Below the pieces are notes generated by a model. It saw nothing but the letters and a program-made list of their open reading frames with translations, had not been told where the DNA came from and did not search any database. A stretch of 64,000 bases of DNA, taken from the NCBI GenBank assembly GCA_030760725.1, contig JASWHV010000008.1, positions 45,642,057 through 45,706,056 on the forward strand. The letters are read 5' to 3'. Source of the DNA: Neostapfia colusana (Eukaryota; Streptophyta; Magnoliopsida; Poales; Poaceae). Of the stretch, positions 31,419-42,836 are shown in pieces (position 1 is the first letter of the stretch; each line of letters begins with the position of its first letter). The position numbers and the translations under genes are program-made.

Positions 31419-32198
31419 CTACTCGTCCTCTTGAGCTGGCTCCTCGGGATCTTCCTCCTCGTTTCGGCTACCTTCTGACTCGGCTTTGGGTGGAGAGGCT
31501 GCTGGTGGAGAAGTGCGACGACGCCTGATTGCTCGGCGATCCGGGGAGTCAGGAGTCCATGGATCACTCACGGTGACACACAGTTCATTCCCATCTCCTC
31601 TTTCTCTCGCCTTTAAGCAAGCTCGCAGCAATGCCTCTGTTTCCTTCAGGGTGTCTCGGACATCCTGAAGCTCTTGTTGACACTCCTGCAGTCGAGTGCT
31701 AAGCATAGCAGCATCCTCCAAGCACAAGTCCATGTGCTCATGGGAAGTCCCTTGCTGCACCGGTGGGTACTTGTACTCCGTGGTACCACTCTCACGTTGG
31801 AGGACATACATGTACTCCGTTTTGTCCAAGTGGCGACGATAGATGTGACTCTGGCAGGTGATGGCCTCCCAGGTGACATCTCTCTCCGCGTCAACTTGTG
31901 TTGCTCGACAAGCTGGAGAATGGTGGATCTTCAGCAGCTGATTCTCGTGTATAATCCTCATCTCCGAACTCCATTCTTCCCTCTTCTCACGGATGGTCCT
32001 GGTGGAGTTATAGTGGATGATTAGCTTGCCCGTATTGCCGGCGGCTTCGAGCATACGTCGAAGACGGCGCAACAAATCTCCTACTGCCAATCCGTAGGAA
32101 AGGTACGTCACTGGACGACTCTCCTCTCTTTCGGCAAGGGCAACTACGGGAACTCTCCCTCCTGTGGACTTACGAGCGGTGCGAATCATGCGAACCAT
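31419..32198 (-). CDS. Extra ORF upstream of gag in element E (ORF0)
   Basis: A 259-codon open frame in sense orientation, between PBS and gag and 358 bp before the gag Met. I recognise no domain. The N-terminus is basic (MVRMIRTARKSTGGR). The middle is predicted helical with heptad-like stretches (DAAMLSTRLQECQQELQDVR and DTLKETEALLRACLKARE), suggesting a coiled coil. The tail is basic-then-acidic, with RRAIRRRRTSPPAASPPKAE and a run of Glu ending EEPAQEDE. It has no membrane segment. From memory, an additional ORF ahead of gag has been reported in related rice Del-type elements, with unknown role. It stays open while the LTRs are nearly identical, so conservation cannot be judged from this copy alone. 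Confidence 0.75.
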   Translation of the reverse strand: MVRMIRTARKSTGGRVPVVALAEREESRPVTYLSYGLAVGDLLRRLRRMLEAAGNTGKLIIHYNSTRTIREKREEWSSEMRIIHENQLLKIHHSPACRATQVDAERDVTWEAITCQSHIYRRHLDKTEYMYVLQRESGTTEYKYPPVQQGTSHEHMDLCLEDAAMLSTRLQECQQELQDVRDTLKETEALLRACLKARERGDGNELCVTVSDPWTPDSPDRRAIRRRRTSPPAASPPKAESEGSRNEEEDPEEPAQEDE

Positions 32199-32392
32199 CT
32201 AAAACAAAAGAATTTAAAATTTGGTTAGATAAAATCTCAAACAAAAATCCTATTTTGAATGAAAGTTGGGGTAAGATGAAGAAAATGACTCCTTTAATAA
32301 CACTTTTCCACCCACACCTTGGAAAATAGTTTTTAAGAAAATAGGGCCCTTAACTACGTCCATTTCTACCTAGGTCCACGTTCCTATGGGCA

Positions 32393-32410
32393 ACCTTGGC
32401 TCTGATACCA
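32393..32410 (-). other. Primer binding site of element E (tRNA-iMet)
   Basis: The minus strand reads TGGTATCAGAGCCAAGGT, five bases after the 5' LTR end. Confidence 0.92.
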
Positions 32411-32661
32411 CCTTTGTCACACCCGGTTTTTCCGAAGAAACAACCAAGTGAATATCACATGTATGCCAGGATTGTTTTCTCATACATGTGATGACAAATA
32501 GTGAAGCATCATTTATTACAAGCCAGGTGTCGAATATAAATAAGTCTTACATCGCAAATGTCTCAATGGACACTAATGCTTCATCACAAGTAAATAAACT
32601 AGCAGCGGAATATTATTCTTTAGGGCTCCATCACAGGCGTTGCCCGGGGGTCTTCATGAAC

Positions 32662-32720
32662 CTAAAAGCCTTCCTCGGGTCCAAAATCTTGGTCATTATA
32701 CACCACCTCATTATCTTGAC
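32662..32720 (-). other. LTR island beta of element E
   Basis: Begins after TGCTGCTCAG, with two leading bases, then QDNEVVYNDQDFGPEEGF and TAG. The 3' LTR copy (23525-23583) is identical in reading. Confidence 0.45.
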
Positions 32721-33800
32721 CTGAGCAGCAATATAAACCAACAAATATGCAAGGTTGAGTACCAATGGTACTCAGCAAGTGTGGGAAAATTATATCATGC
32801 ATGGCTAGAACAAGGAGAGGTTAAACTCATGGTTAAAGCACTACGCAATTAATACCTATCACCTTAGCTTATTAAGCACCTACATTTCTACACAGGTGAA
32901 ATGGTCCCAATCTCCCATCCCATCATTGTAATCCAATAACCATCATTACCAATGTTAAGCTCCCCGCTTAACTTCCAAAACCATCAATCCTCTAATTATG
33001 AATAAGTCCAGGCCGCTCTTAACCGTGAGCACGGCTGTCAAGACAGTTTTAACTCTGCAGAGTTTGTACCACTGTACCCACAAGTAGTGATTTCATCCCC
33101 CGTTGCCGGGTGGACTAAAAGAACCTCCATTATGCCAGTGGCTACGATCCACATTCACACTTCCCAGGTGTGCGGCCAAGAGATCACTACGAAGCCTTTA
33201 CAAAGGGATTCCCGACGAGCGTGGGCCCACTGAGGTTTCACCCCTAACAGCATACAAGAGGCTCCAATCCCGCTGCAGTGGCCCCCTCTTGAGCCTTGCG
33301 GTTCATATGGTAGTCCAGCTGACACCTACTCCCCGCACCATCCAACACACCCATACTACGCCGGGGATACTCCTAATTAATTGGCCAAGCTGCCCCATCT
33401 CAGCATGTGGTTGGCACTGTAAAGCCGGGTTACATGCTCCATGAACCGCTCCTTAGGATCCAGGCAAGTACTAAACACAAACCCAAGTCTCGTGCACCCA
33501 GCACACAACCAAAACATCCAACTTGCCTTGATCCCTACCTCTACATAACTCACAATGTCTCATTCAAGAGTATGGTAATATAAACTGATGATCTCATGTC
33601 CCAAATATCCCATTCTAAGCATGGCTAAGCATATGCATGGAAATAAATGACATGACAAAACAAATCCCAACCCAAGCTACAAGGAAACAATATAATGCAA
33701 TTCTAGGGAAACTTTCCTAGCATGTGTTTCATATTTCATTTGACAATGCAAATAATTCTATCTACACATCCTAGCATAGGATCAAAGTGGTCAAGGACAC

Positions 33801-33876
33801 TTGCCTCCTTCTTGCTGCTCTTGAAATTGGTATTCCTGGTCTTGGAAATGAATAACTGGTTCTTGAACAGGTTCTA
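33801..33876 (-). other. LTR island alpha of element E
   Basis: 76 bp bounded by AAG and GGCAA|GTGTCC. With two leading bases it codes EPVQEPVIHFQDQEYQFQEQ and a short QEGG tail, an acidic Gln-rich peptide in the same phase as alpha of B, S and the 1283-3130 LTR. Confidence 0.45.
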
Positions 33877-35334
33877 CTTCATACCATCACACATAGCAAA
33901 AGAAAAACAACAATCCATAAGACATAATTCACACTTACACTTCATACAACCCACACATTCACATTTATGAAATTCATTCACCATTATATGTGTTGTGGTT
34001 ACTTTATGTGTGTTAAGTTGTGGCTTGCATGCACTTTTAACCATGTATATATGATTCCTACTTTTGTGTCCACATTTATACTTGCATACAATGTGCCTTC
34101 ACAATTTCTATCAACCCTAAACTGAATTCTTTGTATTTTAGAAACTCCATTTATCATTTACTAGTTGCTATATTTTCAGATTTATATTCCTATGCATAAT
34201 TGTGTATTTTATTATGAAATTAGTAACATACATCATCTCAACAGTATAGGTTCTGGTCCTAAATAATTTAATAACACATTTTGACCTTGGCTTCTGATGT
34301 AGACTATTTCATAGTTATTTTCCCTATTCTTTTTCTATAACTATTCTTTACTTAAAAATGTGTCTCTATACTAATAAATGTGAATTAATAGATAAAACAG
34401 ATTTATTTCAGCCCAAAAATATATTTTTATCTCACTCCAAAGTTTTCTAAGTACTGAGAAAGTTTTTAATAAATTTTGACAATTATGTTTGTCCCCTTTT
34501 TAATTTTTAAACACTAGTTACATATTCAATTTTGTAAATTAAATACTAAACAGGGTTTAAAAAGTAAACTCACCCATCACAGGGTCTATAATATTATTTT
34601 CAAAATTTCCAGGGGTCTAGCTACACTTAACAGAGGTGTTCTTCCTAATTTCTATTAAGTCCAGGGGTTAAAACTGATTTTTAAATGGATTTACATGATT
34701 TTCTGGAGTTCCAGGGGCTAGATCTGAAGTTTCCGCGGCTAGCTCTCAATTCCAGAGAACCCCAGGGGCTAGCACGTAAGAATTCCAGTCTTTATAACGC
34801 GGGGCTGACGTGGACCGTCCGATTCTAAACCGACGGCTGAGATTATAACATCGAACCGGTACGCGGGGTTTTAAAGTCTACCGTGCGATTTAAAATAAAC
34901 GGCGCACAAGCGGCCACGTCGCTCTGATCGAGCGCGGGCGGCGCTGCCGGCGGCACACGGCGGCGGGAAGCGGCGATCTCGCCGGAAAGTTTCGGATCTT
35001 CGAGAATTCTGCCTAAAACTGTGATCTTATGGCATAGATCGGTAGAGAGGAGGTCAGGGATCTCACCTCGGGGGTTTTCTCGAGCTCGGGGTCCTGGAAA
35101 GTGATAGGCGGCGAGGTCCGAGGCAAAACCACGGCGAAGCTCGTCGGCGCTGTGTTTGCACCGTAACTCTCCGAGTTTTCTGCACCTGCAAAGTTCCCCG
35201 GAGGCGGTGGATCAAGACCAGCGAGTTAGATCAGAGTTTCCGAGCTTAGATCGGCCAGAATTCACCGGCGAAGTCTCGGTGCTCACCGGAGTGAAAATCG
35301 GCGATCGCGTGAGGAAAACTGATCGGAGCTGGGG

Positions 35335-35342
35335 TTTTTATA
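35335..35342 (-). promoter_or_regulatory. TATA box of the 5' LTR of E
   Basis: TATAAAAA on the minus strand in a GGCTATAAAAACCCC context, followed by a GC-rich transcribed leader. This would be the promoter of the whole element. Confidence 0.75.
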
Positions 35343-35751
35343 GCCGGGGCAGGGCGGTGGGTCTGTTGTGATCGAGTTGGAGTCCTCTGGGTCCAGAATT
35401 CGGCTGCGGGACGCGGTTTCCCGATCGGTTGCGATCGCGCGCGCGGGAGAGAGTCCGGGGTCGCGGGGTTAGGGATGACATGTGGGTCCCACCCGTCGGT
35501 GAGAGGCAGCGCGGCGCGCGCGGGGGCGGGCTGGCGCGGGGAAAGCTGGGCCGGCTGGCGGTTTCGGCCCACTGGCCAGTTTTTTCCCGTTTTCCTTTTT
35601 TCTTTTTCCATTTCTTTTCTGTTTTGGGTATAATTTGAATTCCAGTTTGAATTTGAATTTTTGCAAAACATGCAACACGTCCAAAAATTTTTAAATTCCC
35701 CTCTGAACATGGTTTAGAGTTTTGAATCAAAATTTGGGGTGTTACAGTCCC

Positions 35752-36214
35752 TTGAGTACCTCAGCGTTTGCTCTTTCGACTTGACCAATGCTCTATGGGT
35801 GAGCAACAGAAGTATAGCAAATTTGGATGTCGAGGCCTTTGCAGTAGTCTAGGAACACTGCACTGGTGAAATGGATCCCATTGTCAGTGATGATTATATT
35901 CGGGGCCCCGAACCGGCAGATGATCGACTTGATGAACTTGACTGCTGACTGCTTGTTGATTGTTACTACAAAGGCATCTTCCGACCCCTTGGTGAACTTG
36001 TATACGGAGACGTAGAGGTACCGATACCGTCCGATGGTTCTGGGAATGGCCCCTGGATGTACAACCCCCACACAGCGAAGGGCCATGAGGGCGTGATCAT
36101 CTGTAGCGTCTCCGTCGGAGTGTGGATCTGCTTGGCATGGAACTGGCACACCTTGCATCTCTTGACCAGGTTGACGGCATCCTAGAGAGCTGTTGGCCAG
36201 TAAAATCCATGCTG
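35752..36214 (-). pseudogene. Integrase core fragment of element D
   Basis: The central integrase region of D lies between E and C. Visible are CQFHAKQIHTPTE (zinc-binding end), KFTKGSEDAFV, IICRFGAPNIIITDNGIHFT (second catalytic Asp) and YCKGLDIQICYTSVAHP. The first part (near 36060-36200) needs another frame, so at least one shift exists. The frame continues across the E insertion into 23277 and across C into 43636 onward. Confidence 0.82.
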
Positions 36215-36219
36215 GAAGG

Positions 36220-37089
36220 TGATGAGGACATCTCTCCTTTGCATACAATGCAAGGACCGATCACTAGAGCACGTGCACGACAATTGGATTTCCAGGTACG
36301 TTCTAACTTTGTCAATTGTTTTTCAGAATTTACGCTTGTTTCCATGCATGTTTTATTGATTAGGAACAATGGAGAGGACCAGTGAGGGATGGGAGAAGTC
36401 CAAGGAGTCAAGGAGGAGGAGATAGGACGTGCACACCAAGGAGGAGCCCAAGTACAACTCGACTTCGACTCCACCTCGGGTTCCAGGAGCTGCCTTCACC
36501 AAAACTGACGTCCCGGACACATACGGAGTCGGATTTGGACGTTCTATATATGGTTGGAACCGTGATTTCATAAAGCTTCCAATGGAACCAGCCCCACCTC
36601 AAAATTACTTCTAAGTTGACAGGAATCAGCGAAACAATTGGGCATCCAGAATCTGTCCGGTGCTGCGCCACCGCCTTTTGGGCTGCTGGCCCGTGTATCG
36701 TGTGGAAGCCCATTAGGGTTGCGTCCAGGGGTATTGCACGCCCCTAAACTCCTTTTTATACAGCAGCCGCCACCACATTAGGGTTGGGTTTTGCTTAGTT
36801 ACAATCTGCCATTGAACAGTGTCGCTGATCATCGGTTGTGAGACCCCAAATTCGTGATCAATTCAGTTTTGATTGCAACTTCTCTGTTCTTGCTTGTGTT
36901 CTTGATTGCGCTTGCAGGGATAAGCCTTCATGGCGAGGTCATCCGTGTGACACAGGTGATAACCAATGGAGCAGTGGTGTAGTGATTGCGGGGTTTTGTT
37001 TGTTCGGAGCCTTGGATCATCAACGTCGAGATCTCCACCCAATCAAGTTTACCCTACCTCTCGGAAGATCGGGACTCATCCCCCTATCA
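36220..37089 (+). repeat. 5' LTR of element C, 870 bp
   Basis: TGATGAGGACATC to CCCCTATCA. A TATA-like CTTTTTATAC lies near 36752-36761. The first 75 bp are also coding as the end of pol in the 3' LTR copy. Confidence 0.93.
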
Positions 37090-37091
37090 AT

Positions 37092-37103
37092 TGGTATCAG
37101 ATT
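37092..37103 (+). other. Primer binding site of element C
   Basis: TGGTATCAGATT lies two bases after the 5' LTR; the first ten bases match the tRNA-iMet complement. Confidence 0.85.
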
Positions 37104-38203
37104 TCCAGGTTCACCATGAGGTATACTTGTGTGCCCTTTAGATTTATTTTGTTTTAGTCCTATCATCCATAAAAAGCCACAAAAAAATTTTAGTTTCCCT
37201 GACCTACAACCCCCCTCAACCTTTTGCACAATTTAGTTTCGGAGTCCGTAGTTCTGAGTTTGTGTCCTAGGTTGAGTCTGGTTGCTGGTTTAGATTTGTT
37301 TTGGTTCAGTTTTGTTTCTTCCATCCGCTGCCATCTACAAAAACCAATCTACAAAAAAATTCCATCCACCGATTCGTTTCTGTTGCAGTTTCCACCACCA
37401 CCAAAACCTGATTCAGGGTATCCTCCTTAAAACGGGCATAACTTTTCGCTCGTAACTCCGATTGAGGTGCATTTTTTTTCCCGAAAAGGTCTCGGAAAAG
37501 TCCACATACGATACATCGGCTATGCCGGTCACGGCATTTTCAAAAAAATTAAAAAAAATTATGAAGGCCCTCGTTTCGAACTCTGAAGTTCCAGCACCAG
37601 TTTTTTCCAATCGCTCCTAAATTTGTGCCGATCTCATCTTTCATCGGTTTGAGCTAATACTTGGTGCTGCTTCTATTCTTTTGCCCCTGGTTGAGAAAAA
37701 AATATAAAAAAATAAAGAGAATTTTTTTTTTGATTTCTACTAGTGCTTCAAGACAAAAACATGAGGCTAAGGGGTTTTCTAGTTGTGCTATTTCTGTGTG
37801 AGTGTTGGATACTTGCTGATATTATCCTTGTTGTTCATCATCATTCATCCTTGTCCTTGCTTGTTGCCACAACTGTTCTAATACATTCTTAGGCCAGCAA
37901 CTAGGTGAAATTCTTTGGACATTTCTGCATTGCTATCTGTTACTAACTTGTGTGCCACATACATATACTGCATTTGAGCCTTCCAAGCTCCACCTTCTCT
38001 CAAGCAGAACAGGTAACCTTTGCAATCACACCCACTCTCTGCTTGCTTCACACCGGTCACCGTTGGCCACCTGCAGTGCTGGTAAGAAACTTGTAAGAGC
38101 AGGATAAGACGCATCTTACTGATCGATTTTCCACCCACTTCGGAGAGCGTAGTAATAGGGTTCTTCACGATCTTTTTGTCTTCGTTTCTGTTTTGTACTA
38201 ACA
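37104..38203 (+). other. Leader of element C
   Basis: 1.1 kb of untranslated sequence before the gag ATG. No gene seen. Confidence 0.6.
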
Positions 38204-39971
38204 ATGACAGGAAAGAAGCCTATGGATAAGACCTCTTGTTCTACACCTCCGGATGATGATGAGTGCGTGTCCCATATGGAACTAAGGGACATGATGCGGG
38301 CAATGACCGAAGCTTTCAACAATTACCAGACCACTACAACAGCCACTTTTCAGAGGCTCCATACAAGTGTTGCTGGTCTGACCACACGGTTGGACGAGAT
38401 GGAGACTCGTCTTCCCCAACAAGCTACACCCTCTATCATCCTTGATGGTGATGCACATGCTCAATACGACACAGATGATGACTTCAATAACGATGAGGTT
38501 GATGTACAACAGCGCCGTCGCCCTCGATGAAATCGTCAAGGTATGGGAGGTAGACCTCGTCCTCATGCTCCTAAACAAGATAATGATCCTTATGCTAAGA
38601 TTAGGTTTTCTATTCCAACATTTTATGGATCTTATGATGCTGAGACTTACTTGGATTGGGAGATGACGGTAGAACAAAAATTTAGCTCTCATCTTGTTCC
38701 TGAGCGACATAGAGTTAGACAAGCCACTAGTGAGTTTAAAATTTTTGCTATAATTTGGTGGAATGAACTTGTCAATACACGTAATGCACCACAGACATGG
38801 GCTGCGTTAAAAGAAGAGATGCACGCTAGGTTTGTTTCTCTTTCCTATAGACGTGATCTTCTTAAGAAATTGCAACGCTTTGATCAGGGTGACATGACTG
38901 TCCAAGAGTACTACCAAGAGTTGCAGAAAGGTATGCTTCGTTGTGGGGTAGTTGAGGATCAGGAAGACCAAATAGTTAGGTTTTATGGGGGCTTGCGGCG
39001 TGAGATCTATGACATAGTTGACTACAAGGAATATCATTCTATTCAATGTTTATTTCAACTTGCTATGTTAGCAGAAAAAGAAGTGCAGGGTCGCCAACAG
39101 CAGCGGCGGAACAACCTTCATGCCATGACAATTTCCGGTGCCATCCAAAGCAGTGCCCTCCTCGAGCGTACGTGCTTCTACACCACCCTCCAAGGATGTT
39201 GTACGCAGCAGCATCGCACCTTCTACATCACGGGAACAATATAACAGCAAGTCCCAGATGCCTCCAGGTGTTGCAGCAAAGGCGGCTGCACCCAACACTT
39301 CGACAAGTCACAGCTCCGACATCAAGTGCCACCGCTGCCAGGGACCTGGCCATATGCAACGAGATTGCCCCAGCAAACGGGCGATCATTGCCACTGCTGA
39401 TGGTGGATATGTTAGTGCTTCTGATATTGAAGATGAAAATATTATTGCACTTAACATTTCAGGTTCGGATGATGGTGCTGAGGAGGTTCTTGGTACATCT
39501 GCGACAAACAACTATAGGACTTTGATTGTGCAGCGAGCTTTGAGTTCCACGGTTCGAGAGGACAACAACCGCCAACGTCACAACCTTTTCAACATGTTTC
39601 TCGTCGTCAAGGACTGCCGCGTACATACCATCATTGATGGTGGTAGCTGCAACAATTTGGTGAATGTTGAGGTGGTCAAGAAGCTTGGCTTGACCACACG
39701 GGAGCATCCCCACCCTTATCACATTCAATGGTTTAACAACAATGGTAAGGTTAAGGTAACACAAACAGCAAGGATACATTTTTCCATTGGTTCTTATCAT
39801 GATTTTGATGATTTTGATGTGGTACCTATGGATGCTTGTTCTCTTTTATTGGGACGTCCTTGGGAGTTTGATACTGATGCTATTCACCATGGTCGATCTA
39901 ATAAGTATACTCTCATGCATAAGGGCAAGAAAATTATGTTGCTTCCTATGAGTCCCACTGAAATTGTATAA
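38204..39971 (+). pseudogene. gag and protease of element C, broken
   Basis: ATG at 38204. N-terminal acidic region with MELRDMMRAMTEAF, stopped by TGA at 38528-38530 (an Arg codon CGA changed at a CpG). The frame then continues through the gag core (38543 to about 39130: YLDWEMTVEQKF, WWNELV, LQRFDQGDMTVQEYYQEL). A frameshift near 39135 leads to the third segment (39138-39971), with the knuckle CHRCQGPGHMQRDC and the protease (IIDGGSCNNLV, LLLGRPWEFD). The protease has Asp-Gly-Gly in place of Asp-Ser/Thr-Gly, as is common in this type. The frame ends at 39969-39971. Gag would form the particle; the protein cannot be made whole. Confidence 0.87.
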
Positions 39972-40040
39972 TTTGAGCAGGAGAAAAAGAATAATGCTAA
40001 GCAAAAGGGTGTTTTCAATTCTGAAATTCAGCAACCTATT

Positions 40041-41759
40041 ATGTTGAAAAATCCTATTTTGCTTGCAACTAAATCTGATCTTGATGATTTATATGCCTCT
40101 AATGGAACTTGCTATGCTTTAGTGTGCAAACATGCTTTATATTCCATTGAGGATACATCCATTGTCTTGCCACCTGCTGTTGCTAACCTTTTGCAGGAAT
40201 ATATGGATGTTTTTCCATCAGAGATACCCCCTGGATTACCACCTGTGTGAGGCATTGAGCACAAGATTGATTTGGTTCCAGGGGCGAGCTTTCCAAACCA
40301 TGCTGCCTACAGGACCAACCCGACGATACTAAGGAAATTCAGCGACAAGTCCAAGATCTTCTGTACTGCGGGCGCATTAGTGAGAGCCTTAGTCCTTGTT
40401 CTGTTCCTTTTCTTTTGGTTCCAAAAAATGATGGCACTTGGCGCATGTGTGTTGATTGTAGAGCCATCAATAACATTACCATTCGTTATCGCTATCCTAT
40501 TCCTAGATTGGATGACATACTTGATGAGTTGAGTGGTTCTGTTATTTTCACCAAGATTAATTTGCGTAGTGGGTATCATCAGATTCGTATGGCTTTATGT
40601 GATGAATGGAAAACTGCTTTTAAAACTAAATTCGGACTTTATGAATGGTTAGTCATGCCATTTGGTTTAACTAATGCGCCCAGCACTTTCATGAGGTTGA
40701 TGAATGAGGTTTTACGTGCTTTCATTGGTAAATTTGTGGTGGTTTACTTTGATGATATCCTTATTTACAGCAAGTCATATGATGAGCATCTTGAACATTT
40801 GTGTGCTGTTTTTAATGTCTTGCGCGATGCACGTTTATATGGTAACCTTGAGAAGTGCACCTTTTGCACCGATCGTGTGTCTTTTCTTGGGTATGTTATT
40901 ACTTCGCAGGGCATTGAGGTGGACGAGGCCAAGATTGTTGCCATCACGAGCTGGCCACTTCCGACTATGGCCACACAGGTTCGGAGTTTTCTTGGTCTCG
41001 CAGGTTTCTACCGGCGTTTCGTCCGGGATTTCAGAACCATTGCGGCACCTCTCCACGAGTTGACAAAGCATGGAGTGCCGTTTCGATGGGGACCAGCACA
41101 ACAACAAGCTCACACAAGCACCATTGCTGCAACTTCCGAGAAGACCTTCGAGCTTGAATGTGACACGAGCGGCATTGGCATTGGAGGAGTGCTAATTCCA
41201 GGAGGTAAACCTGTTGCCTTCTTTAGTGAAAATTGCATGCGCCTTCGCTGAATTATTCTACATATGACAAAGAACTTTATGCTTTAGTGCGTGTCTTGCA
41301 AACATGGCAACATTACCTATGGTCTAAAGAATTTGTCATACATTCAGATCATGAGTCTTTGAAGTATCTTAAAGGACAAGCTAATCTGAACAAACGTCAT
41401 GCTAAATGGATTGAGTTCATAGAATCATTTCCTTACATCATTAAACATAAGAAAGGGAAAGACAATGTGATTGCCGATGCTTTATCTAGACGTTATACCA
41501 TGTTGTCCCAACTTTCTCATAAAACCTTTGGTTTGGAAACCATAAAGAGGTTATATGCTACTGATTTGGACTTCAAAGATGCCTTTGAAAATTGTAGAGA
41601 GGGAAGAATGTGGCAAAAATTCCTGCTGCGTGAAGGCCTTCTCTACCGTGCTAACAAGCTGTGTGTTCCAGCTAGCTCCGTTCGTCTTTTGTTGCTGCAG
41701 GAAGCGCATGGAGGTGGTTTGATGGGACATTTTGGTGTTAAAAAGACAGATGGCCACGA
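40041..41759 (+). pseudogene. RT and RNase H of element C, broken
   Basis: Linker segment 40041-40250 (YMDVFPSEIPPGLPPV) ends in TGA in place of a CGA codon. A one-base deletion near 40322 moves the frame to the RT (40415-41251), with WRMCVDCRAINN, YFDDILIYS (catalytic) and FLGLAGFYRRF, and the first RNase H Asp (ELECDTSG). Another one-base loss near 41230 moves to 41233-41763, with YDKELYALV, IHSDHESL and VIADALSRR. Near 41748 a further deletion removes the segment before the integrase zinc finger and shifts frame. Catalytic residues of RT and RNase H are present, so decay came by indels. Confidence 0.88.
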
Positions 41760-42836
41760 ATGAGGCGTGATGTGGAGCGCTACGTTTCACGTTGCACGAC
41801 ATGCAACAAAGCTATGTCTCAACTTAACCCACATGGTCTTTATATGCCTCTTCCGGTTCCTAGTGCACCTTGGGAGGATATTTCTATTGACTTTGTTTTA
41901 GGATTGCCTAGAACAAAGAGGGGGAGGGATAGTGTATTTGTGGTTGTTGATCGTTTCTCTAAAATGGCTCATTTTATACCCTGCCACACGACCGATAATG
42001 CTTCACATGTTGCTGATTTGTTCTTTCATGAGGTTGTACGTTTGCATGGTGTTCCCAATACTATTGTTTTTGATAGGGATGCTAAGTTTTTGAGTCACTT
42101 TTGGAGAACTTTATGGTATAAATTGGGAACAAAGTTGCTGTTTTCTACTACTTGTCATCCACAAACTGATGGGCAAACGGAGGTAGTTAATCGTACCTTA
42201 TCTACTGTGTTGCGGGTTGTTTTGAAAGATAATTTGAGGTTGTGGGAGGAGTGTTTGCCACATATTGAGTTTGCTTATAACAGGTCTATTCACTCCACAA
42301 CCAAGTTAAGTCTGTTTATGGTAGTCTATGGTTTCAATCCTCGTGCTCCAATTGATTTGCTACCTTTACCACACACTGAAATTGTGAACTTAGATGCTAC
42401 ACAACGTTCTGAATTTATTCTTAAGTTGCATGAAACTACTATGTTACAAATTGAAAAAATGAATGAAAAGTATCGCATTGCTGCTAGTAAAGGTAGGAAG
42501 GAGGTAAAATTGGAACCCGGTGATTTGGTGTGGGTTCATTTGAGAAAAGATAGGTTCCCGGATTTGAGAAAGTCCAATCTCATGCCACGTGCTGCTGGAC
42601 CTTTTAAGGTTCTTGAGAAGATAAATGACAATGCATATAAACTTGAGTTGCCTCCTGAGTTTTGGGTTAGTCCCACATGTAACATTTCAGATTTGAAGCC
42701 ATACTTGGGTGAGAAAGATGAGCTTGAGTCGAGGACGACTCCAATTCAAGAGGGGGAGGATGATGAGGACATCTCTCCTTTGCATACAATGCAAGGACCG
42801 ATCACTAGAGCACGTGCACGACAATTGGATCTCTAG
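41760..42836 (+). CDS. Integrase of element C, running into the 3' LTR
   Basis: 358 codons starting at the tail of the zinc-binding domain (CTTCNKAM). DDE core: SIDFVLGLP, FDRDAKFLSHFW and CHPQTDGQTEVVNR. C-terminal beta region EPGDLVWVHLRKDRFP and AAGPFKVLEKI. The frame then crosses the PPT (about 42747-42760) and the LTR start at 42761 and ends at TAG 42834-42836, with GPITRARARQLD coded by LTR sequence. There is no classic chromodomain. The ATG at 41760 is only the first Met after a deletion, so the ORF is a fragment of pol. Confidence 0.88.
   Translation: MRRDVERYVSRCTTCNKAMSQLNPHGLYMPLPVPSAPWEDISIDFVLGLPRTKRGRDSVFVVVDRFSKMAHFIPCHTTDNASHVADLFFHEVVRLHGVPNTIVFDRDAKFLSHFWRTLWYKLGTKLLFSTTCHPQTDGQTEVVNRTLSTVLRVVLKDNLRLWEECLPHIEFAYNRSIHSTTKLSLFMVVYGFNPRAPIDLLPLPHTEIVNLDATQRSEFILKLHETTMLQIEKMNEKYRIAASKGRKEVKLEPGDLVWVHLRKDRFPDLRKSNLMPRAAGPFKVLEKINDNAYKLELPPEFWVSPTCNISDLKPYLGEKDELESRTTPIQEGEDDEDISPLHTMQGPITRARARQLDL
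42747..42760 (+). other. Polypurine tract of element C
   Basis: CAAGAGGGGGAGGA lies directly before the 3' LTR; it is at the same time coding. Confidence 0.85.

Larger units (their letters stand above)
23278..35746 (-). mobile_element. LTR element E: complete Tekay/Del-like chromovirus, 12.5 kb
   Basis: The target duplication GTCCC (23273-23277 and 35747-35751) fixes the ends. In minus order: 5' LTR 32415-35746 (3332 bp), PBS, ORF0, gag, protease, RT, RNase H, integrase, chromodomain, PPT, 3' LTR 23278-26602 (3325 bp). By eye the LTRs differ at about 16 single bases plus a 5-bp and a 2-bp length difference, so the insertion is recent. Gag-pol is one frame with two TAG codons. It sits inside the integrase gene of element D. 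Long LTRs, initiator Met-tRNA priming and a C-terminal chromodomain support the Tekay/Del clade. Confidence 0.95.
32415..35746 (-). repeat. 5' LTR of element E, 3332 bp
   Basis: TATA at 35335-35342 (minus) and an AATAAA signal at 32509-32514 (minus), so promoter and poly(A) signals are about 2.8 kb apart. A donor-like CCCCGAG|GTGAGA lies near 35070, before any ATG. Islands: alpha 33801-33876 and beta 32662-32720. Confidence 0.95.

Noticed and set aside
32393..32410. Initiator Met-tRNA-like sequence (also at 15730, 37092 and 51748)
   Set aside because: Only the 3'-end complement is present, beside LTRs; these are primer binding sites and not tRNA genes.
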